NCBI GenBank assembly: GCA_012934845.2
Contig: WNNJ02003028.1
Span: 248,001 to 312,000, forward strand
DNA: 64,000 nucleotides
Reading direction: 5' to 3'
DNA from: Pomphorhynchus laevis
Taxonomy: Eukaryota > Acanthocephala > Palaeacanthocephala > Echinorhynchida > Pomphorhynchidae
In this document: positions 25,281 through 37,514 of the stretch, piece after piece
Position numbering within the stretch: the first letter of the stretch is position 1
Layout: the number at the start of each line of letters is the position of its first letter
The notes under the pieces: generated by a model
Seen by the model: the letters and a program-made list of their open reading frames with translations, nothing else
What the model was told of the DNA's origin: nothing
Database searches by the model: none
Program-made: the position numbers and the translations under genes

Positions 25281-26010
25281 TAGTATCTTATTCTAATACA
25301 AAGTATATTATTTATTATCCATCCATAAAAATTTTCCGCTAATGATTTTTAATTCATTTTTAATATTATTATGTTGATTTGGATATTTTGTATTTTTTGC
25401 TTGATGTTATTTTTATAGTAACCTAGCTTAAAATATGCATTTATTAAATAATTTAATTGCTTTTTAAGAAAGCCAATATCATTACAAATTGTTGCAATTC
25501 TTAAAATTTCGTTATTTAATGTATTATATTTTATATTATATGGTATTTATGAATACCATATAGATTATAAGGTATGCATTAATGCTCATGCAAAAATGTT
25601 TGTAAATTAAAATGTCATTTATACAATATAAGTTAGCAATAGTTTTTATTGATATTAATTTAATGTTTATATTTTCATGCATATACCTTCTTTATCATCA
25701 ATATTAGTTTTATTAAGAATAAGGCTACGTGGATAAATTTTTTCACATTTTGAATAAAAGTTATTAGAGTATGTTAAGAGACCTAATGAACCGCAAACAT
25801 ATCAACAAATTTAAGCATCACAGATTTCGAAAAAGCTATAATTCATCAGGATAAAATACTAAGGGTTAGACAAACTTTACTGGAATCGATTAAAAAGAGT
25901 CGATTACTTTATATATTAAAAATTTTATAATTCGGATCACTTAAATAAAGCCACATATGTCGTACTTTAAATAGATTAAAATCTGTGAATATATCAGATT
26001 TTTTAATTTT
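25281..26010 (-). mobile_element. PLE-type RT fragment with its upstream terminal block
   Basis: On the minus strand a ~270-bp non-coding block (26,010-25,740) leads into a decayed fragment of the YIDD-type reverse transcriptase (25,745-25,281). The same block with the same junction occurs on the plus strand at 38,985-39,480. The block contains CTGATGA and GAAA words (25.84 kb), as expected for PLE ends. The element is broken and old. Confidence 0.65.
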
Positions 26011-26029
26011 TTATTGTTTTACTATTTGC

Positions 26030-26425
26030 TGTTTAATTGTACTTTTACAGTAATCTAGTTTAAAATATGTATTTATCAAATTATTTAAATGTTTTTGAAT
26101 AAAGCTAATATTATTACAGATTATGGCTATTCTTAAAATTTCATTATTAATGTATTATATTTTATATTATATGGTATGCATGAATGCTCATGCAAAAATA
26201 TGTTTCTTGTAAATTTAAATATGTCATCTTTACGATATAAATTAATAGTAGTTTTAGTTAATGTTAATTTAATGTTCATATCTAGATATACACCTTCTTT
26301 ATCATTAATATTGGTTTTGTTAAGAATAAGGCTTTCTGGATAAATGTGCTCACTAATTGAATAAAAATTATTAGAATTAAATACACATATATCATCAATG
26401 TATCGAAACATATATTTCATATATT
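26030..26425 (-). mobile_element. PLE-type reverse transcriptase fragment (YIDD box)
   Basis: Reading includes RYIDDICVF, the catalytic YxDD box of an RT palm, then YLDMNIKL and LYRKDD blocks like those following the YxDD box in Penelope-like RTs. It is the longest N-terminal extension of this family in the window. Only the palm/thumb part is present. Assignment to PLE rather than another YIDD retroelement is inference from motif spacing. Confidence 0.65.
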
Positions 26426-26934
26426 TATATTGTTTAGATTTATGTTTTAAATGTATATTTATATTTATAAATATAAATATAATTTATATTTATATTTGTC
26501 TGATACACTGCTATATAAGAATCGCAAAGAGAGCAATTAATAAAGTAATTTTTTATATTTTGTTTAATTTATCTACTACAGATTGAGCGTTCCAATTGAA
26601 TAACAACATTTATATTAAAATATATTATTTTAAGCTTGGAATTTTTAAGAAGGATCAACACTTACAGATTTATTTTTATATTTCGATAGCTGCTAGTATC
26701 ACCAAAAACCTTACAATTTGTACACAAACGTTTAAATTGTCAATAAAGTGTTTCATTGGCGATAAAAATAAGCAGAAATTTTTAAGTCGTTCAATATAAT
26801 TTATTGTAATTTATAACAATTGTTTTTTATAACAATTTATTGCATAAAAATTTATTTTGAAATTTATTTATAATAAAAATTAATTTCATTAATTAATAAT
26901 TAATTAATAAAAATTAAGTCAATTTTTATGAATT

Positions 26935-27570
26935 GACTTATAAATAATAGACGTTGTATCAGAATAAGGAGTAGAGGTCCTCAGGAGAAACTGCTATGTT
27001 AGTAGATTTCGGCCATTATTCCTCGACCCAACATAGCAGCGTCGCCGAATACATGCTAATGATGTATTTCCTCTGATAAAACTATCTAGTATCTTATTCT
27101 AATACAAAGTATATTATTTATTATTCATCCAAATAAATTTACCACTTAAGAGTTAAAATTTATTCTTTATATTATTGTGTTGATCTATATATTTTACTAT
27201 TTTCTGTTTGATTATATTTTTACATTAATCTAGTTTAAAATATGTATTTATCAAATTATTTAAATGTTTTTGAATAAAGCTAATATTATTACAGATTATG
27301 GCTATTCTTAAAATTTCATTATTAATGTATTATATTTTATATTATATGGTATGCATGAATGCTCATGCAAAAATATGTTTCTTGTAAATTTAAATGTCAT
27401 CTTTACGATATAAATTAATAATAGTTTTAGTTAATGTTAATTTAATGTTCATATCTAAATATATACCTTCTTTATCATCAATATTGGTTTTGTTAAGAAT
27501 AAGGCTACCTTGATAAATTTGTTCACTTATTAAAACGCATATATCATCAATATATCGAAACATATTTTCA
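26935..27570 (-). mobile_element. PLE-type fragment: RT end plus conserved 3' module
   Basis: Minus-strand copy of the YIDD family with its 3' hairpin module (27,075-26,945). The module has CTGCTATGTT/AACATAGCAG arms around a loop holding GCCGAAA. Confidence 0.65.
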
Positions 27571-27574
27571 TATA

Positions 27575-28225
27575 GTCAGTTTCTATTTTCTGTTTTATGA
27601 TATTTTTGTAGCAACCTAGTTTAAAATATGTATTTATTAAATTATTTCAATGATTTTGAAGAAAATCAATATCGTTACATATTGTAGCAATTCTTAAATG
27701 GAATGCTAACGCAAAACCTAGTTTAAAATATGTATCTATTAAATTATTTAAATGATTTTGAAGAAAGCCAATATCGTTACAAATTGTTGCAATTCTTAAA
27801 ATTTCATTATTTAATGTATTATATTTTATATTATATGGTATGCATGAATGCTCATGCAAAAATATGTTTTTTGTAACTTTAAATATGTCATCTTTACGAT
27901 ATAAATTAATCTATTTTCTGTTTGATGATATTTTTATAGTAACCTTGTTTAAAATATGTATTTTTAAATATGATTTTGAAGAAATCCAATATCATTACAT
28001 ATTTAAGTAATTCTTAAAATTTCATTATTTAATGTATTATATTTTATATTATATGGTATGATGGTATACATACTACGATAATAATTGCTTTTCAAATTTC
28101 CTACGACAATTCTTAAATTTATTTTATTTAATGTATTCTATTTAACGTTATATGGTAAAATAATTAAAAATAAATTTAAACTCTTAAATTTATCCATCTT
28201 ACGGATAGATGGTAAATAATTTAAG
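27575..28225 (-). mobile_element. Nested and repeated PLE-type RT fragments
   Basis: Three or more short overlapping copies of the same RT C-terminal segment (IATICNDIGFLQNH-like) follow each other, showing repeated insertion or local duplication. The last part (28,055-28,225) is the left arm of a large inverted repeat with 28,652-28,810. Confidence 0.6.
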
Positions 28226-28651
28226 CTTTTAAAAAGGCTTTTAAAATAATAATAAGCTTTTAGTAAATAATAAGCTTTTAGGTGCTATATAATCAAATTA
28301 CTGAATTCTCTGCATTTTATTAGATTGTATAATAATATGGTCAAATCATAATAATGGTCAAATGGTAAATTCTCTTTAATAAGTTTTATGAATTTGAATA
28401 ATCTTTCAATTCAATAAAATAATTTAAATTAATTGATGAATTAAATAAATTCAATTTTTATTTGATAAGTATAATCTTTCAATTCAATTTACAATGTATA
28501 AATCAACAAAATGTTATTAAAAATAAAATTTAAACAATTAAGCGAAAAAATACAATGTGCATTGTATTAGAATAAGATAAACTAAATAATCAAATTTCAT
28601 TAGAGGAAATACGTCATCGATATATATTTTTAAATATTTTTAATATAAAAA

Positions 28652-28990
28652 AGTAAATTATTTACCATCTATCCGTAAGATGGATAAATTTAAGAGTTTA
28701 AATTTATTCATAAATTTAAAGAGTTAAAATTAATTTTTAATTATTTTACCATATAATGTTAAAGTTAATGTTAATGTTAAGAATTGTCGTAGTATGTATA
28801 CCATGCATACCATATAATATTAAATATAATACATTAAATAATAAATTTTAAGAATTGCTATAATATGTAACGATATTAGCTTTCTTTAAAATCTTTTAAA
28901 TATTTTAATATTTGCATATTCTAAACAACGGTAGTATAAAAAATATCTTAAAACAGAAAATATTTAAATATATAAATCAACAAAATATTA
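28652..28990 (+). mobile_element. Inverted PLE-type fragment
   Basis: Plus-strand counterpart of 28,055-28,225, with CCATCTATCCGTAAGATGG at both arms, separated by about 430 bp of AT-rich DNA and a partial PLE 3' flank. It is a foldback arrangement of the same fragment. Confidence 0.55.
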
Positions 28991-29129
28991 TTAAAAATAA
29001 ATTTAAAATTATTAGCGAAAAATCATTAGCTGACTTATTTTTAAGCTTTATAGAATATGAATTTGTTCATAATTTTGTAAAAAATTAGTCGAAGTTAAAT
29101 TTGATGATTTAATTTTTGTTAATTTTTGT

Positions 29130-29835
29130 AATGCACATATATCATCAATATATCGAAACATATTTCCTCTGATGAAATTTAAACGTATAAAATTGGACGT
29201 ATTACCTCTGATGAAATTTGATTATATAGTATCTTATTCTAATACCTCCTCTACCCAACATAATAAAATTAAAAATTGTTTTTAGATTTTCTATAATTTA
29301 AATCAAGTTAAAAAAATAAAATAAAAAATAAAATTTAAAATAAACGTCATTTTTATGAATTGACTAATAAATAACAGACGTTGTATCAGAATAAGAATTA
29401 GAGGTCATCAGGAGGAACTGCTATGCTATCAGGTTTCGGCCCCTAACTCCTCTACCCAACATGGCAGCGGGGCCAAATACATGCTAATGATGTATTTCCT
29501 CTGAAATAACTATCTAGTATCTTATTCTAATGCAAAGTATATTATTTATTATCCATCCATAAAAATTTGCCACTTAAGAGTTTAAATTTATTCTTTATAT
29601 TATTGTGTTGATTTATATATTTTACTATTTTCTGCTTGATGTTATTTTTATAGTAACCTAGTTTAAAATATGTATCTATTAAATTATTTAAATGATTTTG
29701 AAGAAAGCCAATATCATTACATATTGTTGCAATTCTTAAAATTTCATTATTTAATGTATTATATTTTATATTATATGGTATGCATGAATGCTCATGCAAA
29801 AATGTTTCTTGTAAATTTAAATATGTCATATCTAT
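29130..29835 (-). mobile_element. PLE-type fragment with complete 3' module
   Basis: The 3' module (29,370-29,510, minus) is followed on the minus strand by the RT C-terminal region ending KFLWMDNK. A truncated second module lies at 29,140-29,260. Very similar to the plus-strand copy at 47.6-48.2 kb. Confidence 0.65.
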
Positions 29836-30353
29836 GATATCTTAATTTAATTAAGCGATTAAAAATAATAAAATACAAGAAACAATTATTTACACATTGC
29901 ATAAATACCTGTATTTAATTCACTCAAGTGTTTGTTAATGAGTGATAAAGTTAATTTACTTACGAATTAACTTCGAATAGTATGCCGATTGTACTGTTTA
30001 AAATATTCTATAATTTGAATATTGTATCTAATTTGCATGTTGTATTGTTTTAATCGCTATAAATATATAAAATAAATTTAAGGCATACATTACATTAGAT
30101 TAATTTACGACACCAGCATTAATCATAAATCTCTTCAATAAAACCTCTTCATGTTGTTTTCAATAAGACATTAAAAAAGCTTTTACTTCAAATTTTGTTT
30201 TAGCGAATTAAATTTAAATTTTTGTTTTAAACAAAAATGCAAAATTAATTGTATATGATCTTTAATAAACACGATTTAAATAAATTCTAATAATTAATTA
30301 TAAAAATTAATCAATTATTAAAATCAACTGCATCAAAACTTAAATATTTTTCT
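29836..30353. other. AT-rich non-coding stretch
   Basis: No ORF or clear repeat except a few GTATCTAATTTGCAT units near 30,020 related to the minisatellite at 25.1 kb. Confidence 0.5.
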
Positions 30354-31262
30354 TTTAATAGAAAACATTTATTTTAATTTCTTTAATATCGACATTTGAT
30401 TTTGCCAATGAACATCGAATTTTCAGATACAAAACATCTCGAAATTTGTTTTTAAAAAGTAAAATGCTCTGTTCTTTAATTTTAAACATGTGTCTGTACA
30501 CTAGTGTACATATATCGTCACTAACCAGTTGCAACACGACCTAACTACTAACATCATCCTACGCCGACGTTAGTACTCAGTGGAGAACGACGTAGTACTA
30601 ATCCTGCGCCGACGTTAGTACTCATTTATTTTAATAGAAAACATATTTATTTTAATTTCTTTAATATCGACATTTGATTTTGCCAATGAACATCGAATTT
30701 TCAGATACAAAACATCTCGAAATTTGTTTTTAAAAAGTAAAATGCTCTGTTCTTTAATTTTAAACATGTGTCTGTACACTAGTGTACATATATCGTCACT
30801 AACCAGTTGCAACACGACCTAACTACTAACATCATCCTACGCCGACGTTAGTACTCAGTGGAGAACGACGTAGTACTAATCCTGCGCCGACGTTAGTACT
30901 CATTTATTTTAATAGAAAACATTTATTTTAATTTCTTTAATATCGACATTTGATTTTGCCAATGAACATCGAATTTTCAGATACAAAACATCTCGAAATT
31001 TGTTTTTAAAAAGTAAAATGCTCTGTTCTTTAATTTTAAACATGTGTCTGTACACTAGTGTACATATATCGTCACTAACCAGTTGCAACACGACCTAACT
31101 ACTAACATCATCCTACGCCGACGTTAGTACTCAGTGGAGAACGACGTAGTACTAATCCTGCGCCGACGTTAGTACTCATTTATTTTAATAGAAAACATAT
31201 TTATTTTAATTTCTTTAATATCGACATTTGATTTTGCCAATGAACATCGAATTTTCGGATAC
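30354..31262. repeat. ~277-bp tandem repeat, 3.3 copies
   Basis: TTTTAATAGAAAAC starts at 30,354, 30,629, 30,907 and 31,183 (periods 275, 278, 276). Each unit contains direct copies of CGCCGACGTTAGTACTC. The last unit is cut at about 31,262, 140 bp before the kindlin exon. A 60-aa open frame in each unit follows from the repetition and has no recognised domain. Confidence 0.9.
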
Positions 31263-31401
31263 AAAAATTTTCGAAAATTCTGTATTTTTGAAAAGTGATA
31301 TCGCCACAAACGATAAGTTTAAACTATCATGTTAATTACCCAGATTTATGTCGAATTAGCATATTACGACTTTTGACCATTACAAAATATTTAGTGCCTA
31401 C

Positions 31402-31819
31402 CTAAATTAGCACATGCTCTCTTCACAACTTCGTATACTTTATCGCCGAAATGCACATTACAGTACTTATATGTGTTATCAGGCAACTGAATAACAAGTA
31501 GCTTTTCGAAACTTGTGAATACAAAATTTTGGTCAGCTGTTATTCCGACTTTATCCAAAGTCCATAAGTTCTCATTCACCCATTTGGCCTTTTCAAGCCA
31601 CCACAATCCGAATCTTGAAAAATCCACCTGTTTATTCACCTTATCTACGACATTAATCAATAACTGCCCAACAGTCATTTGCCCTTGTACTTTGCATTCA
31701 GCTGGATATAATTCACCATCGATTTCCACCATTACTGTCAACATCCAATAATTATTAATCGACCAAGCAGTGGTTTGTTCAATTAATTTAACATTGTAAC
31801 TTCCAAATAATTCTGTCAT
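31402..31819 (-). CDS. FERMT: Kindlin/fermitin, first coding exon (F0 domain)
   Basis: Kindlins are FERM-domain adaptors that bind integrin beta tails and membranes at cell-matrix adhesions. The frame starts at ATG (31,819) and gives 139 codons plus one base before a splice donor (G|GTAGGC) at 31,401, a phase-1 junction. From about residue 30 it matches the kindlin F0 ubiquitin-like domain in order: a GQLLINVVDKV segment, then DFSRFGLWW, KAKWVNENLWTLDKVGI, FTSFEKLLVIQLP, then the start of F1 (VYEVVKRACANLG). The WW..K..W...TLD..GI pattern is characteristic of kindlins. About 30 N-terminal residues precede the usual start. No further kindlin exon is recognised between here and the satellite, so the rest lies in or beyond a long intron, or the gene is truncated. 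Confidence 0.8.
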
Positions 31820-32875
31820 TTAATCTCGTTCTTTAAACTTTAATGTAAAAACACCCGCTTCCAGGAGTTGTTAATTGTTGCCTTTGTTCTAATGTTACAA
31901 ATACTCTTATACAATCGTGATTGGAAAATAGGTTCTTTAAAAAACTATGCTCTCTACATTCATGAAATACCGCTGTATTTATATCCATAATTGGAATTCA
32001 CAAAAGTCATCAACATCATTTTATTGTCATCTTCTGACGTATTTGAGTAAACCTTAATTGCTGTATTGACAATTAAATATCATCACAATATCATCCAAGT
32101 GGCTGCATTTATCACTGAATTGCTTTACCCTTATGGGTACTTTTTTCGATGAAGAGCCAAATTTCAAGTGGACTGGGCTATTAACTGAATTATATAACAT
32201 TTAGCGAAACAGATGAATTGTAAAGGATGGCAAACACCCTATTGTCTGTGCAAAGCAATTCGCTTTTGCAAACTATTCTGGAGAGCATCTATTGACTTGT
32301 ACACTGTGTGCAATGATAGTCAGTTCTTATCTTGATGAAAATTTTTCATTAATAAAATGTTTTTTTATCATGAAAATAATTTATTATTTGCAGAAACTAT
32401 TATTTATAACAAATGCATTTTGATTAATAAATATATTTTCATAGTGAATCAAATAAAAACGACTTTTGCTGCGACTATTTTATCTCAATGGATATTTAAA
32501 ATACAAATAGAATATTTGAATATTAAATTAGAATATTAAATATTAATATTAGAATATAATATTTATATAATTAAAATATTAGAATAATTATTTTCAATTT
32601 AAAAAATTACATAATAAAGTGCAAATTATTAAAATATTCAATCAATTTAACTGTTATTATAATTAGGTTACTGTGATTTCATGAATAGCATATTAAACAC
32701 TAAATTTACACTTTTTTGAACAGTCTCTTACTTCCCATGGAAATTCGTATTTTCTTTAATGATAAAATGTATTTATTTTATTAAGATGGACAACGATATT
32801 ATTTTTATGATAATACAATATATTATTTTTATGTATACATTTTGTCAGAGTTATAAATTTGCTCTCCACTCATAA
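31820..32875. other. Upstream flank of the kindlin exon, AT-rich
   Basis: Probable 5' region or first intron of the kindlin gene. Composition is mixed up to about 32,330, then strongly AT-rich. No promoter motif can be assigned with confidence. Confidence 0.4.
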
Positions 32876-33015
32876 AAATTATTAACTGATCAAAGGAGAT
32901 AGCGAATATAAAAAACTTTTTATGTAATTTTATCCTGATTACGATAGAAGTTATCTATCGGAAATTCGATTTTAATAAAATTTATATTCCCAATCTCCTT
33001 TGATCAATTAATAAT
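32876..33015. mobile_element. Foldback/MITE-like element, ~140 bp
   Basis: Ends ATTATTAACTGATCAAAGGAGAT and the inverted ATCTCCTTTGATCAATTAATAAT form long, imperfect terminal inverted repeats around an inner GATAGAAGTTATCTATC hairpin. There is no coding capacity. Target-site duplications cannot be told apart in this AT-rich flank. Confidence 0.6.
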
Positions 33016-33685
33016 TCCAAATTTTGTAATTATTATAAGCTCTGTTTATAATTAAATGTTTAAATTTAATAGTTATTTTATCACATTATTATTCAAATTT
33101 TACAGCAATTATTCTAAATATTTAGATTTGCAATAAATCGAAATTAAATTAGTTGGATATTAAAAATCAGATAGTGAAAATTATTAATAATCAGATATTA
33201 AAAATCAGATGTACATATATTTTTATATAAGCTGTTAAAATTCATTAGGAAAGGGTAAATCGAGACGCCTGCTAAGCATTATCCCTCATTTTGAAATCGT
33301 TAAATCACATTAGTTCAAACTAATTAAAGTTATAGATAACAAAAGTCAAATAACATGTTATACTAAAAATATTTAACTTAAGAATAATGTACGTGTTATT
33401 TAAAGTTTCCGTTCGACATCATGATCTAATGATAAAAGTTACTTTGACTCTTCCGCATTAAGTCAATTATATCAAAATAAGCAGTGATTTTAATAAATCA
33501 GATTATTTTGTTTTCACAAATCAAATTAGTAAACAGATTATATTATTATGAAAATAATAAATCAGATCAATTAACTATATTTTAATATATTTTTTAAATA
33601 AAAATAAATTAATTTTTAAAGTGTAAACATGCCTTTAATCCATTTAAAGTAACCCTGATACTGACGAACGCTGAATGCTTAATCA
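33016..33685. other. AT-rich non-coding stretch
   Basis: Contains short near-repeats of ATTAAAAATCAGAT near 33,160-33,210 and nothing recognised as a gene. Confidence 0.5.
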
Positions 33686-33790
33686 TATAATGCAATTTTG
33701 AGAATGTTCTAATCAAAATCAGCTTTAAACAGTAAATGCAATTTTGAGAATGTTCACGTACTAATCAAAATCAGTTTTAAAGAGTAAAAT
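33686..33790. repeat. Two-copy tandem repeat (~55 bp) next to AT palindromes
   Basis: TGCAATTTTGAGAATGTTC followed by ACTAATCAAAATCAG occurs twice. A 13-bp-arm perfect hairpin (33,920-33,932 / 33,938-33,950, core AACGTGATAATA) lies just downstream. Confidence 0.7.
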
Positions 33791-34464
33791 GTTACTGCAT
33801 GCAGTAATATAATATATTAATATATTACTATATTATATATACTATATATTTTACTATTATAATATTATCATATTATTAATATATATTCTATTAATATATT
33901 AAGCAAATAAAATATTATTTAACGTGATAATATTACATATTATCACGTTATAATTATAACGAGATAAGCCGCAGTTGCTTAAAAATCGTAAATAATGAAC
34001 TTTACGAAAATAACATTTTCGATGTATAATCTAAAAATATATTTATTAATAATTTTGAAGTTAATAAAATTTTAAAAAATAAAGAATTTAAAATTTTATT
34101 AATTTTAAATTTATATATGTAGAAAAATGTAGGGATTATTATTATATTTCTAACTTTAACTTGTTCATGTGCAGTCGAACGATTTTACGTAGTAGTGTAG
34201 CAATGCACATACGGATGCCATCGTCACTAACAGTGAAGACAGCTATGAAGACTGATATCGAATGTTTAGCATTACAAATCAACAAGTCATCTATAAAAAG
34301 AAAATTTGTTCTCTTCGTTGCAGTTTGTTATCGACTCCTAGTCGATAACATGATGTTACACTATTATTTTTAGATAATAAAATATAAAAAAGGAATTTTA
34401 AGCACAAATAATATGTAATGAATAAAAAATATGTATAGCATTTAACTTAATAGCATCCGTGAAC

Positions 34465-34757
34465 ACGACATTATCCTCACATGTAGTTTTTCTATTCTTG
34501 ATACAACAAAATGCTACTAATCAGTCTGGGCGGGACTCATCATCTGCTGACCCATAACTACATTTCACGTTTTGACCATTTTTATCCGCTTTCTCCGTAC
34601 ACTGATGCTGATCGGATTCGAACTCAGGACGTCTGTATCACGATTCAACGTTACATACACTAGGCTGACTGCTTGCTCCAGTGGTGTAGATATACATTAC
34701 TGTATATTACTTTTGGTAAGGGATCGTTTTCTAACGACTTATTTGAAGGTCAGCTGC
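34465..34757 (-). mobile_element. Dispersed copy of the satellite-founding SINE
   Basis: On the minus strand this matches the satellite core: GATACAGACGTCCTGAG, then a canonical B-box GTTCGAATCC, then AGCATCAGTGTACGGAGAAAG, then the GGGTCAGCAG body. Its head also matches the linker of the 399-bp units (AGTAATATACA, ACGATCCC). It is diverged but nearly full length and shows the SINE existed outside the array. It meets a second copy head-on at about 34,750. Confidence 0.85.
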
Positions 34758-34890
34758 TGACGAGAACCACGCAGGTTGATTAGTAGCGTCCTGCTGTATT
34801 AAGAATAGGAACAATACCTGAGGATAACGTCGTTTTACAACCATAATAATTTCAGCTCACATATGCAATCGAGTTAAATTGAAAATAATG
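34748..34890 (+). mobile_element. Second, 5'-truncated SINE copy (3' half)
   Basis: Plus-strand copy of the SINE body and tail: TGATTAGTAGCGTCCTGCTGT, then GGAACAATACCTG, then AATTTCAGCTCACATATGCA. It ends with the same 3' sequence seen in the 399-bp linker, and LINE sequence begins right after it. Confidence 0.8.
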
Positions 34891-35720
34891 TGATTCTAGC
34901 TGGTGACTTGAATCGGTTTAATTTTGATGATAATACCGCTTCAGCCTGATTTAAACATGTCGTCAACTTCACAATGCGAAAAGGAGCTTGTCTTGATAAC
35001 ATCTACAACAATGTGGATTCTATGTGTGGTGAAGTAGAACGTATTATCCATTGCGTGCATTTGATCATTCATCCATACTAATCTCTTATTGATCAAATAA
35101 AGCGCAAACGTAGATCTAAGCGGGTTTTATATGACAAACGAGAGTTCGGAACTTTACAAATGATGATTTAATTAGTTGCATTTCGAGCTGCTTCGAATTT
35201 TGTATTCTTCTTAAAACCGTGTCTATCAATAATCGTGATCCTAAATTGAGGAATCCACTCATAGAAGAGTTAACTCCAAAGAAAATCAAGCTCGTACAAC
35301 AGAAAACTTAGCTAAATAAATTAATTTAAGGAATAAACCTCAATCTCGTTAATATTTCGAAAAAGTACTGTGTCATAAAATTGTGCGGCATCGGAATGCG
35401 TTTAAATTTTGGAAAAGCATATCGCGCCTTGAGCCTCGTGATTGTGAATCAGATTTTGCTCGTTTTAATCAATTTGATTTATATTGGACATTCAATGAAA
35501 TCATTAAGGAAATCAGAACTGTAATTGATAAAATTACGATTACGAATGAACTTGTATGTAATGATTCCATAGAAGTTCTGCATCCGAAATTAGTTTGGAC
35601 TTAATGTGCCTGAGAACCAAAAAGGCATGTGGTACAGAACTGTCTGCTCGAATACTCAGGTATTTGGAGTATGTGAGGTCAGACTATATCACTATAACAA
35701 GATGATGCTTACTCAAACAT
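34891..35720 (+). pseudogene. Decayed LINE: endonuclease and linker region
   Basis: Starts with VILAGDLNRF, the GD(F/L)N motif of the LINE apurinic-type endonuclease. A FDHSSIL motif (SDH box equivalent) follows in another frame near 35,050. Further downstream are ~70 residues of the region between endonuclease and RT (HRNAFKFWKSI, ..EIIKEIRTVIDKI) and an ACGTELSARILR stretch. Several frameshifts and stops are present. It is a CR1/Jockey-like relic, older than the LINE at 60-63 kb. Confidence 0.65.
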
Positions 35721-36136
35721 TTTCTTATTTAGCAAGAATTAAGTAATCTTAAAAATTGATGCTCGTACATTGATGCTCGATATTATGATATTATTTCATA
35801 TATAATTTAATATAATATATTATATTATATCATTAACGTGATAATAATATTATCATGTTAGTTGATGTAATTAACTAACTTTCATCCTAAAATATAACGT
35901 GGTCAATAATAAAAATCAGAATATAATAATAATGATTTTCTTAATAAAAATAATACATAGGTTAAATAGAATTAAAACAAAAATAGAAAATAAAAGCCGT
36001 AAGAAATCAGAAATCATCGTCTTTCGGAAAAACTTGTCCACTTCTCTTGTCCACTCCATTTTTATTTTGCAATAAATAAAAATATTGCCCAATATTTCTA
36101 CATCCAGTCACCGATAATGTTATGTAAAGATGTTGT

Positions 36137-36169
36137 CGTCGACTATTATATCTAATATAATAGTCGACG
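36137..36169. repeat. Perfect hairpin, 15-bp arms, 3-nt loop
   Basis: Arms 36,137-36,151 and 36,155-36,169 contain GTCGACTATTATAT and its complement. Further GTCGACTATTATA copies follow at 36,200-36,265, making a cluster of inverted repeats. Confidence 0.85.
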
Positions 36170-36277
36170 TCAACAGATTTGACTAGTCGACGAAAACAGC
36201 GTCGACTATTATATAATGTATATAATATATAATATATCTAATTTTGTCGACTATTATACTACATGTATCATGACATA

Positions 36278-36410
36278 AATCGATTTGTGTTTCGCCCTGG
36301 AAGATCGACATCAAGTGGTTTATTGTCGATAGATCACTATTTAGTATCTTCTGATATCTTCTCTGTAGTACAGCAATTACTTGTTGGCAATGCAAATGCG
36401 TTTGACTAAT
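36278..36410 (+). pseudogene. LINE reverse-transcriptase fragment (FRPGRST box)
   Basis: A 44-codon open stretch begins NRFVFRPGRSTSSGLL, the conserved FRPGRST-type RT motif of non-LTR elements. It is probably a separated piece of the relic at 34.9-35.7 kb. The GTCGAC inverted-repeat cluster interrupts the element just before it. Confidence 0.55.
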
Positions 36411-36789
36411 GGAAAGTGCAAAAACGCAGGATTCTAGTATGTTACGTTTTTGAACTTTTATTTGATTAATTGATTTTAATTTGTATCTTATCTAGGGTCA
36501 ATTTCAGAATCGCCTTGTATATTTAGAAAAATGTTAAACTTATTATAAAAATCATTAATTTTGCTTTTTAACGATATCAGCCTAATTCACTGTTATTAAA
36601 TTTTGGTCTCAAGAGGGTTAAACTTTTGGAAAAGGCAAAATACGACTTCTAAATCGCTAAGTGTCTTTAAATTTTGAAACTGTTGAAGACTACCAAAAAA
36701 GCTTGTATATAAGCTTTTTTTGACAAGCTGCTATGACAGCTTTTTTGACCGTATGACAAGCTGCTAGGGCAGCTGACAAGCTCGCTGAG

Positions 36790-37514
36790 TCTAATACTTC
36801 GTGGAGACTCCCAAATGAGAGTTGGCGGGAATTACTTTACGTATGCACTGTGCAATCACATTTTCAATTTGAGGGAGTGATGTATGACCAAAGTGGAGGG
36901 CTATCCATGGAAAGTCCGCTTGCACCAGCGTTGGCGGAGTTGTACATGAGGGTCTGGGAGAGCAGCATATTAAAAAAGATTGTAATTGCATCTTGTACTG
37001 GCGCAGGTATGTGGATGATGTATTGATATTCACAGCAAGTGTCTTTGACACTATTCTTATGAAGAGCACTTTGGACAGTTTAGATGATGATATAAAATGG
37101 GATGTTTCTATTGGAGATAATCTAGAGGTTGGTTTTTTTGATATCAAGATCCAGATCATTAACAACAATTTGGTCACCAGTGTATACAGAAAGCCTAATA
37201 TTCCACTACAGCTTACACCTTTTACATCATTCGGACCAGAAGAATGGAAGCTTTCGAGTGCTTTCTCGATGTTCTACAGAGCAATAAAATTGTGTAGTAC
37301 AACGGAGCTTGCAAACAAAGAAAGACAACATATATGGTCCACACTGATTAAATGTGGCTATCCCAAACGTATCATTCATAGAGCCAGTCATCAGGCAATG
37401 AGATCTTCGTCGAAACAAAATGATAAAGAAACCATAACTTATCTGCAGTTACCCTTTTCGGGGACGAAGCGGGACTTTCAAATCAAGAAGAGGGTTCATA
37501 ATGCTGGTAACTAA
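36790..37514 (+). mobile_element. Penelope-like element, RT palm and thumb
   Basis: Two overlapping frames carry diagnostic PLE RT motifs in order: FQFEGVMYDQSGG, a SMESPLAPALAELYM block, RRYVDDVLIF (catalytic YVDD), GFFDIKI and TSVYRKPN (YRKP). The order and spacing fit the Penelope RT. The N-terminal RT motifs and a GIY-YIG endonuclease are not recognisable. Looks broken, with few breaks in the part that remains. This subfamily is distinct from the YIDD fragments elsewhere in the window. Confidence 0.85.

Noticed and set aside
30355-31091. 60-aa ORFs in the 277-bp repeat
   Set aside because: Identical because the DNA is tandemly repeated; the last copy loses it and no domain is visible.
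31515-31751. Plus-strand ORF opposite the kindlin exon
   Set aside because: Shadow of the minus-strand coding exon.
36791-37177. Minus-strand ORF opposite the PLE RT
   Set aside because: Shadow of the plus-strand RT motifs, with no domain of its own.
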